The position numbers were made by a program, and so were the translations under genes. DNA of 64,000 nucleotides from Nannochloropsis oceanica (taxonomy: Eukaryota > Sar > Eustigmatophyceae > Eustigmatales > Monodopsidaceae). Every line of letters starts with the position of its first letter. Within the stretch, counting starts at the first letter, position 1. Where the stretch lies: the NCBI GenBank assembly GCA_004519485.1, contig CP038117.1, positions 248,001 to 312,000 on the forward strand, given 5' to 3'. Shown here one piece after another: positions 46,079 through 56,931 of this stretch. Under the pieces are notes generated by a model. It was not told the DNA's origin. It ran no database searches and was given only the letters and a program-made list of their open reading frames with translations.

Positions 46079-47632
46079 ATGCACAGGAACACACTAAGCG
46101 AGCACCCAAGGATGCTGGCATCACGCACATTGCTCCGAGGAGGCAGCAGGAGCAGGCTCACGACCAGTAGCCAGAGCATCATGGCGCCCGCTAGTCGTAC
46201 CTTTGCGGCCGCCGCTGCGGAGTCCCAGTATGAATTAGTCGTGGTAGGAGGTGGACCCGGGGGCTACGTCGCCGCCATTAAAGCCGCACAACTGGGTATG
46301 AAGACAGCGTGTGTTGAGGTCCGTGGTGCGTTGGGCGGAACGTGCTTGAACGTGGGATGCATCCCGTCCAAGGCGTTGCTGCACTCGTCGCATCTCTTTG
46401 ATCAGGCCAACCATGACTTCAAGAAGCATGGAATCAAGATTAATGGCACGATAGAGGTGGACCTCAAGACAATGATGGGGGGTAAGGAGAAGGCGGTCCG
46501 TCAACTCACGGGGGGCATCGAGTATTTGTTCAAGAAGAACGGGGTGGATTACGTGAAGGGGTTTGGAAAAGTCGCGGGGCCTAACAGTGTGCATGTCAAG
46601 CTGAACGATGGTGGGGAGAGCACGCTCGAGACCAAGAACATACTGATTGCCACGGGCTCCGAGGTCACGCCGTTACCGACCTGCCCGGTGGAGAATGAAA
46701 AGGGCCGCATAGTCGATTCCACAGGGGCGCTGGTGTTGAAAACGGTCCCCAAGACCATGGTGGTGGTGGGTGGTGGGGTGATCGGCCTCGAAATGGGCTC
46801 GGTGTGGCGTCGCCTTGGCACGAAGGTGACGGTCGTCGAGTTTCTGGACCGAATCTGTCCTTCCCTCGACAATGAAATCGGACAGTCTTTCCAGAAGATT
46901 TTGGCGAAACAAGGGATTAACTTCAAAATGAGCACTAAAGTGACGGGTGCTACAGTGAAGGATGATGGGGTCTCTCTCACCCTCGAGCCTGCTGCCGGTG
47001 GGGCTGCCGAGACATTCGAAGCCGAGGTGGTGCTTGTGGCGATTGGTCGTCGGCCGTTCACCCGGAACATGGGGTTGGAGGAGCAGGGCATCGAGCTAGA
47101 TAAGGCAGGGAGGATCACGGTCGACAGTCATTTTAAAACTGTCATCCCGTCAATCCATGCCATTGGAGACGCCATCGTCGGGCCAATGCTGGCGCACAAG
47201 GCGGAGGAGGAGGGGATTGCGGTCGTGGAGATGATGAAGGGCCTCGCAGGCCATGTGAATTACGATGCGATCCCCGGGGTGATCTACACGCATCCCGAGG
47301 TTGCGGCTGCGGGGAAGACGGAGGAGGAATTGAAGGCGCAGGGCGTGGCGTACAACAAAGGGGTGTTTCCTTTCAGTGCGAATTCTCGGGCGAGAGCCGT
47401 GGGAGAGAGTGATGGGATGGTGAAGATTCTGAGCGATAAAACAACGGATCGGATTTTGGGAATTCATATTATTGGGTCCAATGCGGGGGAAATGATTGCG
47501 GAGGGAGTGTTGGGGATGGAGTATGGAGCGTCGAGTGAGGACATTGCACGCACGTGCCATGCGCATCCGACCTTGTCGGAGGCGTTCAAGGAGGCGTGCA
47601 TGGCCACGAGCTCTAAGGCAATCCACTTTTAA
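46079..47632 (+). CDS. Mitochondrial dihydrolipoamide dehydrogenase (E3)
   Basis: Flavoenzyme that reoxidises lipoyl groups in pyruvate, 2-oxoglutarate and branched-chain dehydrogenases and in the glycine cleavage system. The frame is 517 residues, no intron. ATG 46079 or 46112 (MLASRTLLRGGSRSRLTTSS) both give an arginine/serine-rich mitochondrial leader. FAD site VVVGGGPGGYVAAIKAAQLG near residue 55, redox disulfide GGTCLNVGCIPSKAL near 90, NAD site VVVGGGVIGLEMGSVW near 225, second FAD motif IHAIGDAIVGPMLAHKAEEEG, and the His-Glu pair in HAHPTLSEAFKEA near the end. Everything needed for activity is present. The leader suggests mitochondria rather than plastid. Identification is firm. Confidence 0.96.
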   Translation: MHRNTLSEHPRMLASRTLLRGGSRSRLTTSSQSIMAPASRTFAAAAAESQYELVVVGGGPGGYVAAIKAAQLGMKTACVEVRGALGGTCLNVGCIPSKALLHSSHLFDQANHDFKKHGIKINGTIEVDLKTMMGGKEKAVRQLTGGIEYLFKKNGVDYVKGFGKVAGPNSVHVKLNDGGESTLETKNILIATGSEVTPLPTCPVENEKGRIVDSTGALVLKTVPKTMVVVGGGVIGLEMGSVWRRLGTKVTVVEFLDRICPSLDNEIGQSFQKILAKQGINFKMSTKVTGATVKDDGVSLTLEPAAGGAAETFEAEVVLVAIGRRPFTRNMGLEEQGIELDKAGRITVDSHFKTVIPSIHAIGDAIVGPMLAHKAEEEGIAVVEMMKGLAGHVNYDAIPGVIYTHPEVAAAGKTEEELKAQGVAYNKGVFPFSANSRARAVGESDGMVKILSDKTTDRILGIHIIGSNAGEMIAEGVLGMEYGASSEDIARTCHAHPTLSEAFKEACMATSSKAIHF

Positions 47633-49147
47633 GGAGAGGGGATATGCGAGGAGTAGTGGCATGTAAACAGGCGAGAGAGGTGTAGGGGATATACGAGGAG
47701 GAGAAGGGGGTTGAGGAGGTCAGTAGGCAGAAGTAGGAAGGGAGGATAGGAATATAAGGGGTTTCACGAGGGAAGGCAGATGTGTACCTGGAGCGAAAGA
47801 ACGAGAAGAAATTTAGCGAAAACAGTTAAAACACAGTTGTCTCACCTGCTCGCCTTCTTGCCCTTTCCGCCTTCTTGTTGGATGACACGGAACAAAGGTT
47901 TTATACAGATTATTTTGCGGAGGGGGAAGAAACATAAGAAAAAAGAGAGAACTCTCGCAACCCACCGCATGGGGTAACTCGAAAAAATGGGAGGAGAAGA
48001 AAACTACGCGAACGAGCAAGTACGAGTAATATACTGGACCAGCGCTTACTTTGTGAGAGTGTGTCCGCCTAGGGTGATTTTGCGGATTATCGGAGGAATA
48101 AAAGTTTGGCAGGAAAAAGGGGAGAAGATTAGCTTTTCCCTGTTTCTTTTCAAGTGTGTGGAGGACGCGCGGCGGGGTCTGCTTTGGATGCGGGGAAGTA
48201 CCACTGAAGGGGAAAGGAGACATGACAAGCAAGCTTACTGTTATTCAACGGGAGACGGGAGAAACAGTAAGCAAGGCATACACTTTGAACGTTACATGTA
48301 TGTCGATTTCTTTCGTTCTTATTGGTTGTAGACAGTTATGGCAAACATGGAAAGCGTCGGGAGTTGCGAGTCAAAGCGACCCGGATAAGCACGAGACACG
48401 TCGAGGCAGGACACATGATTCCTACTTTCTGCTGCACCCCGGTTCCACCTCCCTCTCATCCTGTTGGCAGCTTATGAAATGCTATGGTCGCCCTCTCTGA
48501 CCACCGAAACTATACACCTGCTCGAGCAATGCCTCGCTGGGGATTTGAAAGGCAGTCTCTCTCAGGAGTGGCCTTCTTTCCTCCACAAATCCTGCACCTT
48601 GCCCTGGTCGTGGACACTTCTTATTAGAGGTGTGTGACAAGGTTACGAGCAGCAGTATTCTACGATGGTCTACGAGGATTGCATGCCCTGCCCAGCGTGC
48701 ACTCAACTAGGTCGTTTGCCATCGTGTCTGCCTTTTGCCATCGCTTCCCGCTCAGAGCATATCATCAGCCCTGGCTGGCGCTACCTTGACAACAACTCTC
48801 ACCTAAACAACCACTCCGACCACCACACCAACCGTAAATCAACAGGTGTGGCCCGTCGCTGCCTGTTTTCTCTTCACTGCCGGATTTATTCAAGCGACCA
48901 AGAGACAGGCCGTTGCTGTCTGTTGCAGGGAGAGGCAGCGTTGCGTGAGGGGAGGGATGGAGTCGGCTCCGACCAAAATAAGAAGACAGTGAACGGCATA
49001 ATTAAAAAAAAAAGGAAGAAGGTCGTGATTGCCCTGGACGGCAGGAACGAGCAAGTTAGAGGTCAAGGCACCCACAAAGAGGGGGAAGAGGAAGGAGGAA
49101 AATAAGAACACCAGCGTACGACCTGCCTCCCCTACATCCTCCCTACC
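47633..49147. other. 1.5-kb region without a firm gene, upstream of CCR4-like gene
   Basis: Holds the 3' flank of the dehydrogenase gene and the promoter of the CCR4-like gene. G/A-rich to 47770, then mixed sequence. A plus-strand frame at 48665-49105 (146 codons) starts MVYEDCMPCPACTQLG but decays into lysine/glutamate-rich text and resembles nothing known. No structured RNA was recognised. Confidence 0.35.
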
Positions 49148-51259
49148 ATGGCCGGTAATAACCCCACAGGCCAGAGCGGCCTCGGGCCTTGGATGCTTAA
49201 TGTGCGGCTTGATCGACCCGTGGAAGGCTGTCTGATCAACCCGCACGCTGTGCTTTACCAAAAGGGGGAGAAAGGGCAGCAGCGAGACAAGGAACGCTTC
49301 ACCTACTGCTTCCGCTGGCTCCGAGGCCCCGAGCGCCCCGTTTGTGCGAACGCGTCGTGTCCACGCGCTCAGTCTTTCAGTCCCATTCAATGGAGCAAAT
49401 TCGCACGAAAGGGTTGCTCGTTTTTGATTCAATGCGTGGTATGTGCCAAGCTGCGGTTGCCTCGGCATCACTCTGTATTTTGTACTTTGCAATGTTTCCA
49501 GGACGCGTGGAAAAGCCACAAGCGAATCCACCAGCAAATGGGGCGCAACCGCAGCACCGGTGGCAGCAGTGCTGATGGCCTCCAAGATGCGTCAATCGAC
49601 CCTTTGCAGGACGGTGAAGAAGAGACGCCCCCTCCCCCTCCTCTCGACTACCTGACCGCCGACACCTCCGAAGACGAGTGGCAAGAAGTTAGCACCGACC
49701 GTGCATACTGCCCCGAGCCGTCCGATATTGGCCGCTGCCTCAAGTTGGAAATCCGCGTGCTCAATCCCGATGGCACCCTCTTCTTCGGCCCACGCCTCAC
49801 AGAAACCGAACCTGTCCTGTCGGCTCCTCCCCCCCCGCCCCAACGGCCGTTAATGCAGGTTAAAAACCTGGCCGCTGCCGCGGGAGGGCTCAAGTTTCGA
49901 ATAGCCACGTATAATATGCTGGCGGAGATTTATGCGACGCAGGCGATGTACCCATATTGTGACCATTGGGCGTTGAATTGGAACTATCGAAAGATAAATT
50001 TGTTACGGGAGATGCGGGAGGTGGCGGCAGACGTCCTCTTCCTTCAGGAGGTGCAGGCCGATCATTATGAGCAACACATCCTGCCGGAGATGAGCGAGGA
50101 GGGATACGATGGCCTGTACAAGCACAAAACGAGGGAGAGTATGGGGGCTGTGGGCAAAGTGGATGGGTGTGCGATTCTGTGGCGGAGGGGCAAGTTCCGA
50201 TTAGCTGGTACGTGGGATGGGGGGGAGAAGAGCGCGGAAGGGAGGGACGGACGGACGGCGAGGCGTTTTTGTAAAAGGTTTGATGGTGTGTGTGTAGAAG
50301 TGAGATAATGGCCTGTTATGTGAGAGCGTGTCAGGGTAGTTTGGTGCACTAATCCTCCCTCCCTCCCTCCCCTCCCTCCCTAAATAGACAAGTACCTACT
50401 GGAATTTAACGACTGCGCCCGCAGGCAAGCCTCTGAGCTGGGGCTTAGCCACGACCAGAAGAACATCTTCCTCACCCGCGTCTTGAAGGACAATATCGCC
50501 CAGGCGGTGGTGTTGGAAGTGCTAGGTCGACCGAGGGGTGGGAGACACGGAGGGAACATGGTCTGTATGGCCAATACCCATCTCTACTCTCACCCCGAAT
50601 ACCCGGATGTGAAGCTGTGGCAGTGCCACCAGCTACTGCAGTGGCTTGAGGGTTTGACGCTGCCCACCAATATGCCCTTGGTTCTGTGCGGGGACTTCAA
50701 CTCGGAGCCCTCCTCGGCGGTGTATGAGTTGGTGTCGACTCAAGTGGTGGGAGGCGACCATCCCGACCTGCAGTTGCTGCAGCAGGCGGCGTCGAATGGG
50801 GAGGCGACGGAGTTGTTGCGTTCAGTTTTGTTGTCGGACCATCATCACCAGGTGGCGCATTCACTCTTGTTGAAGAGCGCGTATGCTACCATGTTGGGGG
50901 ATGAACCGCGGTTTACAAACTTCACTGTGGGGTACGTGGGTGCCCTGGATTACATTTGGTTCAGTGGCATGCACTGGCGTCCCCTCACCGTAGCCCCGAT
51001 CCCAGAAGAACACGACCTGGCCCTGACGGGTGACGCGTTGCCCAACGCCTTGTACCCTTCGGATCACTTGATGTTGTTTTCCGATCTGCAGTTTGCAGCC
51101 GGGACCGGAGGAGGGGGGGCGGGGGGGGGGAGGGCTGATGGGGGAGTTAAGGAAAGCGGTGCCGGGATTGGGGGGAGGTCTGGGGGGATTCGGGACTCCG
51201 ACGAAGCAGCAGCAGCAGCAGCAGGGGGCGTCGCCGTTGTTGACGCGAAAGGGGGTTAG
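49148..51259 (+). CDS. CCR4/nocturnin-type exonuclease (EEP fold) with N-terminal zinc-finger module
   Basis: Predicted 3' exonuclease acting on poly(A) tails. Exons 49148-50207 and 50388-51259, phase correct, 643 residues. The catalytic EEP domain starts near residue 250 with LKFRIATYNMLAEIYA; the metal-binding Glu is in DVLFLQEVQADHYEQ; then GYDGLYKHKTRESMG and VDGCAILW, the LLEFND block in exon 2, ANTHLYSHPEYPDVKLWQ, the catalytic LCGDFNSEPSSAVYEL, GALDYIWFS and the last His in YPSDHLMLFSD. All match CCR4/CNOT6. The N-terminus lacks the leucine-rich repeats of CCR4; instead residues ~60-125 have a cysteine module (VCANASCP, then CVVCAKLRLPRHHSVFCTLQC and WKSHKRIH) that looks like a MYND-type zinc finger. 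The C-terminus is glycine-rich. The intron ends in a CCCTCCC tract. Confidence 0.9.
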
Positions 51260-51998
51260 ATAGTTGTGGGGGAGCAGGGGCTGGAGCGTTTGAAGGAGTG
51301 TGTATGTGTGCGAGTGCGCGTTTTTGTGCGTGGGTGCACAATGTAGATGGGTAGAGAACACCGACGTGAAGAAGCCATCAAAGAGGAGATAGTGAGGGAG
51401 GGAAGGAAATTGAAGGAGATTGCTGCCCGGGTAAAATGAAGGACATGAAGGGAGTAAATGAAGGGCTAGTGCATGGATGGAGGGAGAGGGCGGAACGATG
51501 GAAAAAAATAAAATGAGTGGAAAGAAAATCAAGAAAAAGAAAGAGAAGGACAAAAAGGTGAAAAGTGGAAGCAAAAGAATAATCGAACATATGCCGCTGG
51601 AGCACTGGAAAAGGTAAAAAGAGAGTGGGTCGCGACAAGACGACGAAAAGAAAGAGCGAAAGGACAGTGGTTTCTAATTCGTGAACATTAATACATGCAC
51701 GTTTCGTGATTTTTTAAATATGTATGGTATGCTGCAAAATTGCATGTCTCCGTCAACTTCTCTTTTGGAAATATTGGGATAAAATGGTTCCTCGTTTAAA
51801 ACTTTGTCATCCGTGTACATTTGTTTGTCTCGCTATCTTGATTTTCCTCCTCATAAATAAATGCCTCTTCTACATTCACTGGTGCTATTTTTGTTTTTAT
51901 TATTACGACCATTTTCAATCCAGTTGCTGTATTCTTTCTCTTGCTTGTCAAACAACAGGCAAACTTCACATTCCAGGTATATGTACCAGCTGGCGCTA
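51260..51998. other. Convergent intergenic region
   Basis: About 740 bases between convergent 3' ends. GT-rich then A-rich (GAAAAAGAAAGAGAAG near 51530), then AT-rich. No gene is seen. Confidence 0.35.
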
Positions 51999-52213
51999 CT
52001 ATCGTTGTGACGCGCACAACGATTTGATTAGACCTGCTTCCTGCAGCTCAGCCTCATTCCTCTCCAACAAACCTACAATCTCTTCCTCGTCCGCCCAATC
52101 ATCCTCCTCCTCTTTCCCCTCCTTCCCAACAAAGATCTTCAGTTCTTCCTTCCTCCTCCTTTCCACCCCACCCCTTTCCTGTACATTCGGCATGGCGGCG
52201 GTGAAAGAAGTCC

Positions 52214-52260
<47 letters not shown>

Positions 52261-53900
52261 GTGCTGCTGGTGCTGGTGCTGGATCTCCCTGCCTTGTGGT
52301 GGGCGCATGTGCTCCTGTAACAATCTTCCAAAGCTAAACAATCGAAAGAACGGGAAAGAGCGTCGTGATCGGAGCGATGAGAAGCGGAGGGAGGGAGGGA
52401 ATACTTGGCTTGTTGTTGTCGTGGGTGTGGCTGTGATTGGGCATGTTGTTGTCCCGTGTACATAATCTTGCTACTGATGTTGCAGTTATCGATGTTACTA
52501 GTGCTGGTGGCATTGTTGTTCGTATCGTGCCTTCCCGAAAAAGATGTAGATGATGGTTGAGGTGAGGGGCTGTTGAGCAACCGTCGTCGTTTCACGTCTA
52601 CCAGAGCATCCAGCCACGTGTTGTTGTTACTGCTGCTGCTGCTGTCCAGGAAAGCAGCAGCTGTAGCAGCCGTGTGCGCCTCATTCTGGAATTCATGGTT
52701 GCAGTCGCTTCTACTACTGCTCCAGTTGGGAGGATGGTGGTCCTGCTGCTGCTGCTGCTGCTGCTGTGAGATACTGATGTGCTGGCCCACGGTGAATGCT
52801 TGAAGGAAGACCTTCTCGTGCCGTGGTCGTCTTGCGATGGGAGAATGGAGTGGAGAGTGGGCGGGCGATGGTGGCGGAGCTGTCATAATCATCGGTAGTA
52901 CTGCTTCCACTGCTGCTCTTGGCGCTGCTGTTGATATTGCTGCTGCTGGTAGCGGAGGAGGGGACAAGTTGGGGCATAACTTGTTGAAGGAAGGGACTGC
53001 GCGGTCGCCACAAGAGGAAGATGAGCAGGTTGCTGTCCCTATCGCTGTAATTGGTGCTGCTGCTGCTGCTGCTACAACCACTGCATGCTTGGTAGGCGAA
53101 CCTTGCATGGCACTCGAAGAGGGGGAGTCAAAAGCAAACATAACGCCGTCTTCAAGAGGAGAAAAAGATGCTGCTGCGATGCTGATGCTAAAATTTCCTG
53201 CTGCGTCTACAGGAGGAGGAGAATGAGGGGGAGGAGGAACAGCTGTAGCCGACGCAGCAGTTGCACCAGCAGGAGCAAGTTCCCTTGTGTGATGATGTCT
53301 CCTCACCCCGTTCCTGGCCGCGGTGGCATCCATCATACCGAAAGATTCACTGTTGCCGTTGCTGTCCATGGCTCGCCTAGACACAGACATGTCCATCCGA
53401 CGATGGATATCGATCTTGGGGTACGCAAAGGACGTGGAGAGCACGGAGGGGAAGTGGAAGGAGTAGGAAGAGGGGGGTCCGGCTGCAGCACCAGGGGCAG
53501 CACCAACCGCCATAGGGCGCGGGGAGGTCAGCATTCGCAAGCCCGGTGAGCTTGGTCGAACCCGTGTGACAATTGGGGCTCGGGCGGCGGGAGTGGTGAT
53601 GGAGGATGGAGCTGTGGTGTGTGTGTGGGTATTGAGTGTGTAGTGGGAGAGTATTAGACGCGCAGGTCGTGATCGGTCGAAGAGGTGGCTGAGGAAATGA
53701 TAAAGCACAGCACCCAGCAAAAAGACTGCGGGACTTTGGAGGGGATGGCAGGTTCTCATAGACATACACAGAAGAAATGTGCACTTGGGCACATGGACAC
53801 GACTCCCCTCGAGGGCACACGTTAACTTACCTCGAGAATGATGCCCATTAGCCGCAGGAGGGAGGTTTTCGCCGGCCCAATTGGGAGACCGTAGCTCCAT
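51999..53900 (-). CDS. Unknown low-complexity protein
   Basis: Two exons, 53900-53831 and 53611-51999, with a GTAAGT donor and CCACAG acceptor in phase; 560 residues. Exon 1 gives MELRSPNWAGENLPPAANGH. The rest is rich in serine, alanine, proline and glutamine with runs encoded by CAG/CTG-type repeats (52205-52290, 52742-52765). The parts that look constrained are KIDIHRRMDMSVSRRAMDSN near residue 80, RHEKVFLQAFTVGQHISIS, SRSFDCLALEDCYRSTCAHHK, and the acidic C-terminus EEEDDWADEEEIVGLLERNE. No domain is recognised. The frame is also open as a single exon to 53900, but splicing removes a stretch without protein character. It could be a regulatory or RNA-binding protein; that is only a guess from composition. 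Confidence 0.6.
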
Positions 53901-54274
53901 TTTACTTATTTCATTGCATGTGGTGTATTAAGGATTGTTTTGGTTGAGTTCGGAAGGGATAAGAGACAAGACTTCGCGCAGGCACTGCAGATGCAGCATT
54001 CGAATAATGGGCGGGTGTCGCTCGTACTGCATTTCGCGAAGAGTGAGAGTGAGTGAAGGAGTGAAAGCTGCTTCTTCTGCTCGCGTGCCTTGAAGGAAAG
54101 GAACAGCATCGCGGTATTGGTCTAAGTTGCGAGCTAAACCTTATAAAGTCTACGCATCGTGCACTGCAGGCGTTCTTGCGTCCCCTCTCCGCCCTGTATT
54201 TCGCCCTTCACCTTCCTCAACACGTCGTCTGATTCAAGATTCCCAAATCATCATCGCGCAGGCACTCCAATACT
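53901..54274. promoter_or_regulatory. Divergent intergenic region, unknown protein / V-ATPase F
   Basis: 374 bases between divergent start codons, expected to hold both promoters. TTATAAAG at 54140-54147, about 130 bases before the V-ATPase ATG, could serve as a TATA-like element. Confidence 0.35.
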
Positions 54275-55075
54275 ATGGCGGACGAGGACGGCAAGCTGGT
54301 GGCTGTGATTGGGGACGAGGACACCGTCACAGGCTTTTTGTTGGCGGGTGTGGGGCACCGTACGATGGAAGGCGCCAATTTTTTGGTCGTCAAAAATGGT
54401 ATTTGTTGGGGAAAGGGGACGGGAAAGCAAGGAAATAGCACGCGCGCGCATACACACTCTCACACTTACACTCTCACACACATGCATCACCCTGCATACG
54501 TACAGATACACCCGCGTCGGTGGTGGAGGAGGCGTTCAACAGGATGGTGGACCGGGATGACATCGGCATTGTGCTCATCAACCAGCACGTACGTCCCTCA
54601 GGGGAAGAAGGGGAGGGAGTGAGGGAGTGGAGTGAGGAGGGGGCATGTAGCAACCAATTTTCTCAAGCAGCCTACCTGGGAAGGGAAAGCAAAGAAGTTT
54701 CTCGATCTCACCTCTGTGTGGCATGCACCGTCGCCTAATCTTTTCCCTTCCTAACTCCATACCTCCAGATTGCCAACGAGATCCGACACGTGATCAGGGC
54801 CTACTCCAAGACCATCCCAACCGTCCTCGAAATCCCTTCGAAAGACCACCCGTGCGTACCCCTCTCCCTCCCTCCCTCCCTCCCTCCCTTCCTCCCTTCA
54901 ATCCCCCTTATCTTCCCCCCCCCTCTCCTCCGCTTCCGGTCTTTACTTGTGCCATGGCGTCCATCTCTCTTCTCAACTCTCCTATTCCTCTCTTCCCTCT
55001 CACCTTCATAGGTATGACCCCGAAGAGGACAGTATCATGCAACGCGTCACCCTCATGACGGGCGGGGCAATGTAG
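54275..55075 (+). CDS. V-type ATPase subunit F
   Basis: Central-stalk subunit of the vacuolar proton pump. Exons 54275-54398, 54506-54588, 54769-54851 and 55012-55075, all in phase, give 117 residues, the family's usual length. Exon 1 holds the signature [19 protein letters not shown] and NFLVVKN; exon 2 [20 protein letters not shown]; exon 3 [20 protein letters not shown] and EIPSKDHP; exon 4 [18 protein letters not shown]. Each exon is short, so four introns split a 354-base coding sequence. Identification is firm. Confidence 0.95.
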
Positions 55076-55654
55076 AGAAGGAGAAAGAGAGGCAGGGAGG
55101 CTTGTCGGTGTATACAGAGAAGGTGAGTTAAAAAAATACTGAAAAAGAAAGGGAGAGGAAAGGAAGGAGGAAATATTATCGCCCGAGTGAGTGAGAGTGA
55201 GGAGGAGATACGGACGCGTGGTGGGCTTGAAAGAAAGAAGGCGAGATGCCAAGAAATGGGAAGGAAGCAACAAGCTAGCGACCAAGCAGTTACGACGACA
55301 TGGTTTAACATTACAGAGATGGATAATGGGTTTCTCCTTCTCCTTTTTCTTCTCTTCTTCCTTTTTTTCTTCGTCATCACTGCCATCTACTTCTACTTCC
55401 TCTTCTTTTTCTTCTGTTTCAAAGTGTCTTTTTTCTCTTTCTTTTTCTTTTTCTTCGTCCGCTCCTTTCAACTGCCCTTCCACACACACACTCACACACA
55501 GACAGGCACTCTCTCCTCCTCCAACAGCAGCACGGCATGCCTTACTCCCTGACGGATCCCAGGCAAACCCCGAACAATCCCCGCCCCTCCTTCCGCCCTC
55601 TCGCCCCCTCACCCACCACCATCATCATCATATTCGTCATCTCGCCCTCTCTGT
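55076..55654. other. Convergent intergenic region, V-ATPase F / NDUFB7
   Basis: About 580 bases, with GA-rich sequence to 55230 and T/C-rich (TTCTTTTTC) runs at 55340-55460, then an AC microsatellite near 55482-55505. No gene is seen. Confidence 0.35.
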
Positions 55655-56355
55655 TTAGTTCTTGTCCGCCAGCAGTTGTGCTCTCTTGCGATACCTGTAA
55701 GTGGGTAAGTGGTTTGATTAATTTAATCCACAGAGAAAAACAAACATAAACACCAACACACATCCACCTCAAGGGGGAGAAAAAAAGGAAATGAAGAGGA
55801 AGAGATGAGAAAAGTTTTTCCTCATTTTAAAAAAATTTGCCAAACGATACTCAATGACAGCCGTCCATAGATGCGAAGGATCTGTGCCGTTATATGAAAT
55901 CAAACTCTCCCTCCCTCCCCAACTCCCCCCCTCCCTCCCGTGCTCATGCACTTACTCGGCGTACTGGCAAGCCTCATACCCATGCCGCTCGTCCTCGCAC
56001 TTCCAGGGTAGAAAAAACGTCACGCGCCGGCATCTAAGGGAAAAAAAGGAATGAAAGTGAGTGCTGAAACCACTAGAGTGAGAGGAAATGGGAATAATAT
56101 CGTCGTCATGCCGCTAGCCCTCACTTAAGTCGTATACAAGATGCTCCACCCTTTTCACAATGGCACATACTTGTTGAGCGGGATGAGGAGGTGGGCGCAA
56201 GCATCTCTCAGGGCAAGATCAATCTGCCCCTTGTCCATCTCCTCCTTGGTGGCCTTTACCTCTGTTTTGCCAAAGCGTTGGTTGGGTCAGAGAGGATGTG
56301 AGAAGGAGGCCTCAACGGGCATATGACACACAGGGCGCTCACCTGAAACAGTCAT
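55655..56355 (-). CDS. NDUFB7: NADH dehydrogenase (complex I) subunit NDUFB7/B18
   Basis: Accessory subunit of mitochondrial complex I, imported into the intermembrane space by its twin CX9C motif. Exons 56355-56343, 56261-56171, 56033-55956 and 55694-55655, in phase throughout, 73 residues. The protein reads MTVSEVKATKEEMDKGQIDL, then ALRDACAHLLIPLNK, then across the splice CRRVTFFLPWKCEDERHGYE and ACQYAEYRKRAQLLADKN. The FLPWKCEDERH block is nearly identical to plant NDUFB7. Cysteines are at C..(14)..C and C..C in CX9C spacing as in the family. The product is shorter than plant and animal forms (about 100-137 residues) at its C-terminus. The first coding exon is only 13 bases. Identification is firm. 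Confidence 0.92.
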
Positions 56356-56931
56356 CCTTGCTGGCTGGCAAAAGAGGAGGTTCTCGCGCGCCTTGTCCCA
56401 GCGACGCTCCCTGTCGCATACGTGGGGTCGTGCGTGAAGATGGTGGGTCTAAAAGCGTGAAGGCCCGGGGGACTTTGGTATCAAAGGCATGATGTTGAAA
56501 ATCTCACGGCTTAAGTCATCACCGCCCCTTTCTTCGGCAGTCTCCGAGCACAAACGCAACACCCAAGAAGTTCCCTTGGAAGCACACGCGCCAGACCTTC
56601 CTGTCGTGATTGGTATGCTGTGTTGCATCGGACACAATTTTGCCCTGCCTTTTCTCAGATCTGGTCGCATATAGATTGATAAACTCCTCACTTGCTTCTG
56701 CATCGGTTTCAGTCAGTGAGGCACACGCTCTCCAACACCCTTCTAACTCCCCTTGCACCGAACCATAACTACCGAAGGCACCCGGTCCAACTCCCGCAGC
56801 AAAGGCCACGATCATCTATTTTCCCCGCTAAGCCAGCTGCGTCGTTTGCGGTAGCCAGGCCGCCTCGTCTTCCCCCCCAAAACCTTGGCACGTGCCGGTC
56901 ATCCCGCGTAAAACGCATATCAGAAAGCACC
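56356..56931. promoter_or_regulatory. Divergent intergenic region, NDUFB7 / TraB-family gene
   Basis: About 575 bases between divergent starts. The plus-strand frame from 56692 is open into the TraB gene, but its extra 80 residues precede a signal peptide and are probably leader. No gene is seen. Confidence 0.35.

Noticed and set aside
48665-49105. Plus-strand frame of 146 codons starting MVYEDCMPCPACTQLG
   Set aside because: Composition turns to lysine/glutamate filler, no family resemblance, and it lies in the presumed CCR4-like promoter.
56449-56703. Minus-strand frame of 84 codons starting MQKQVRSLSIYMRPD
   Set aside because: No family resemblance and no splice link to NDUFB7; likely chance in the divergent promoter region.
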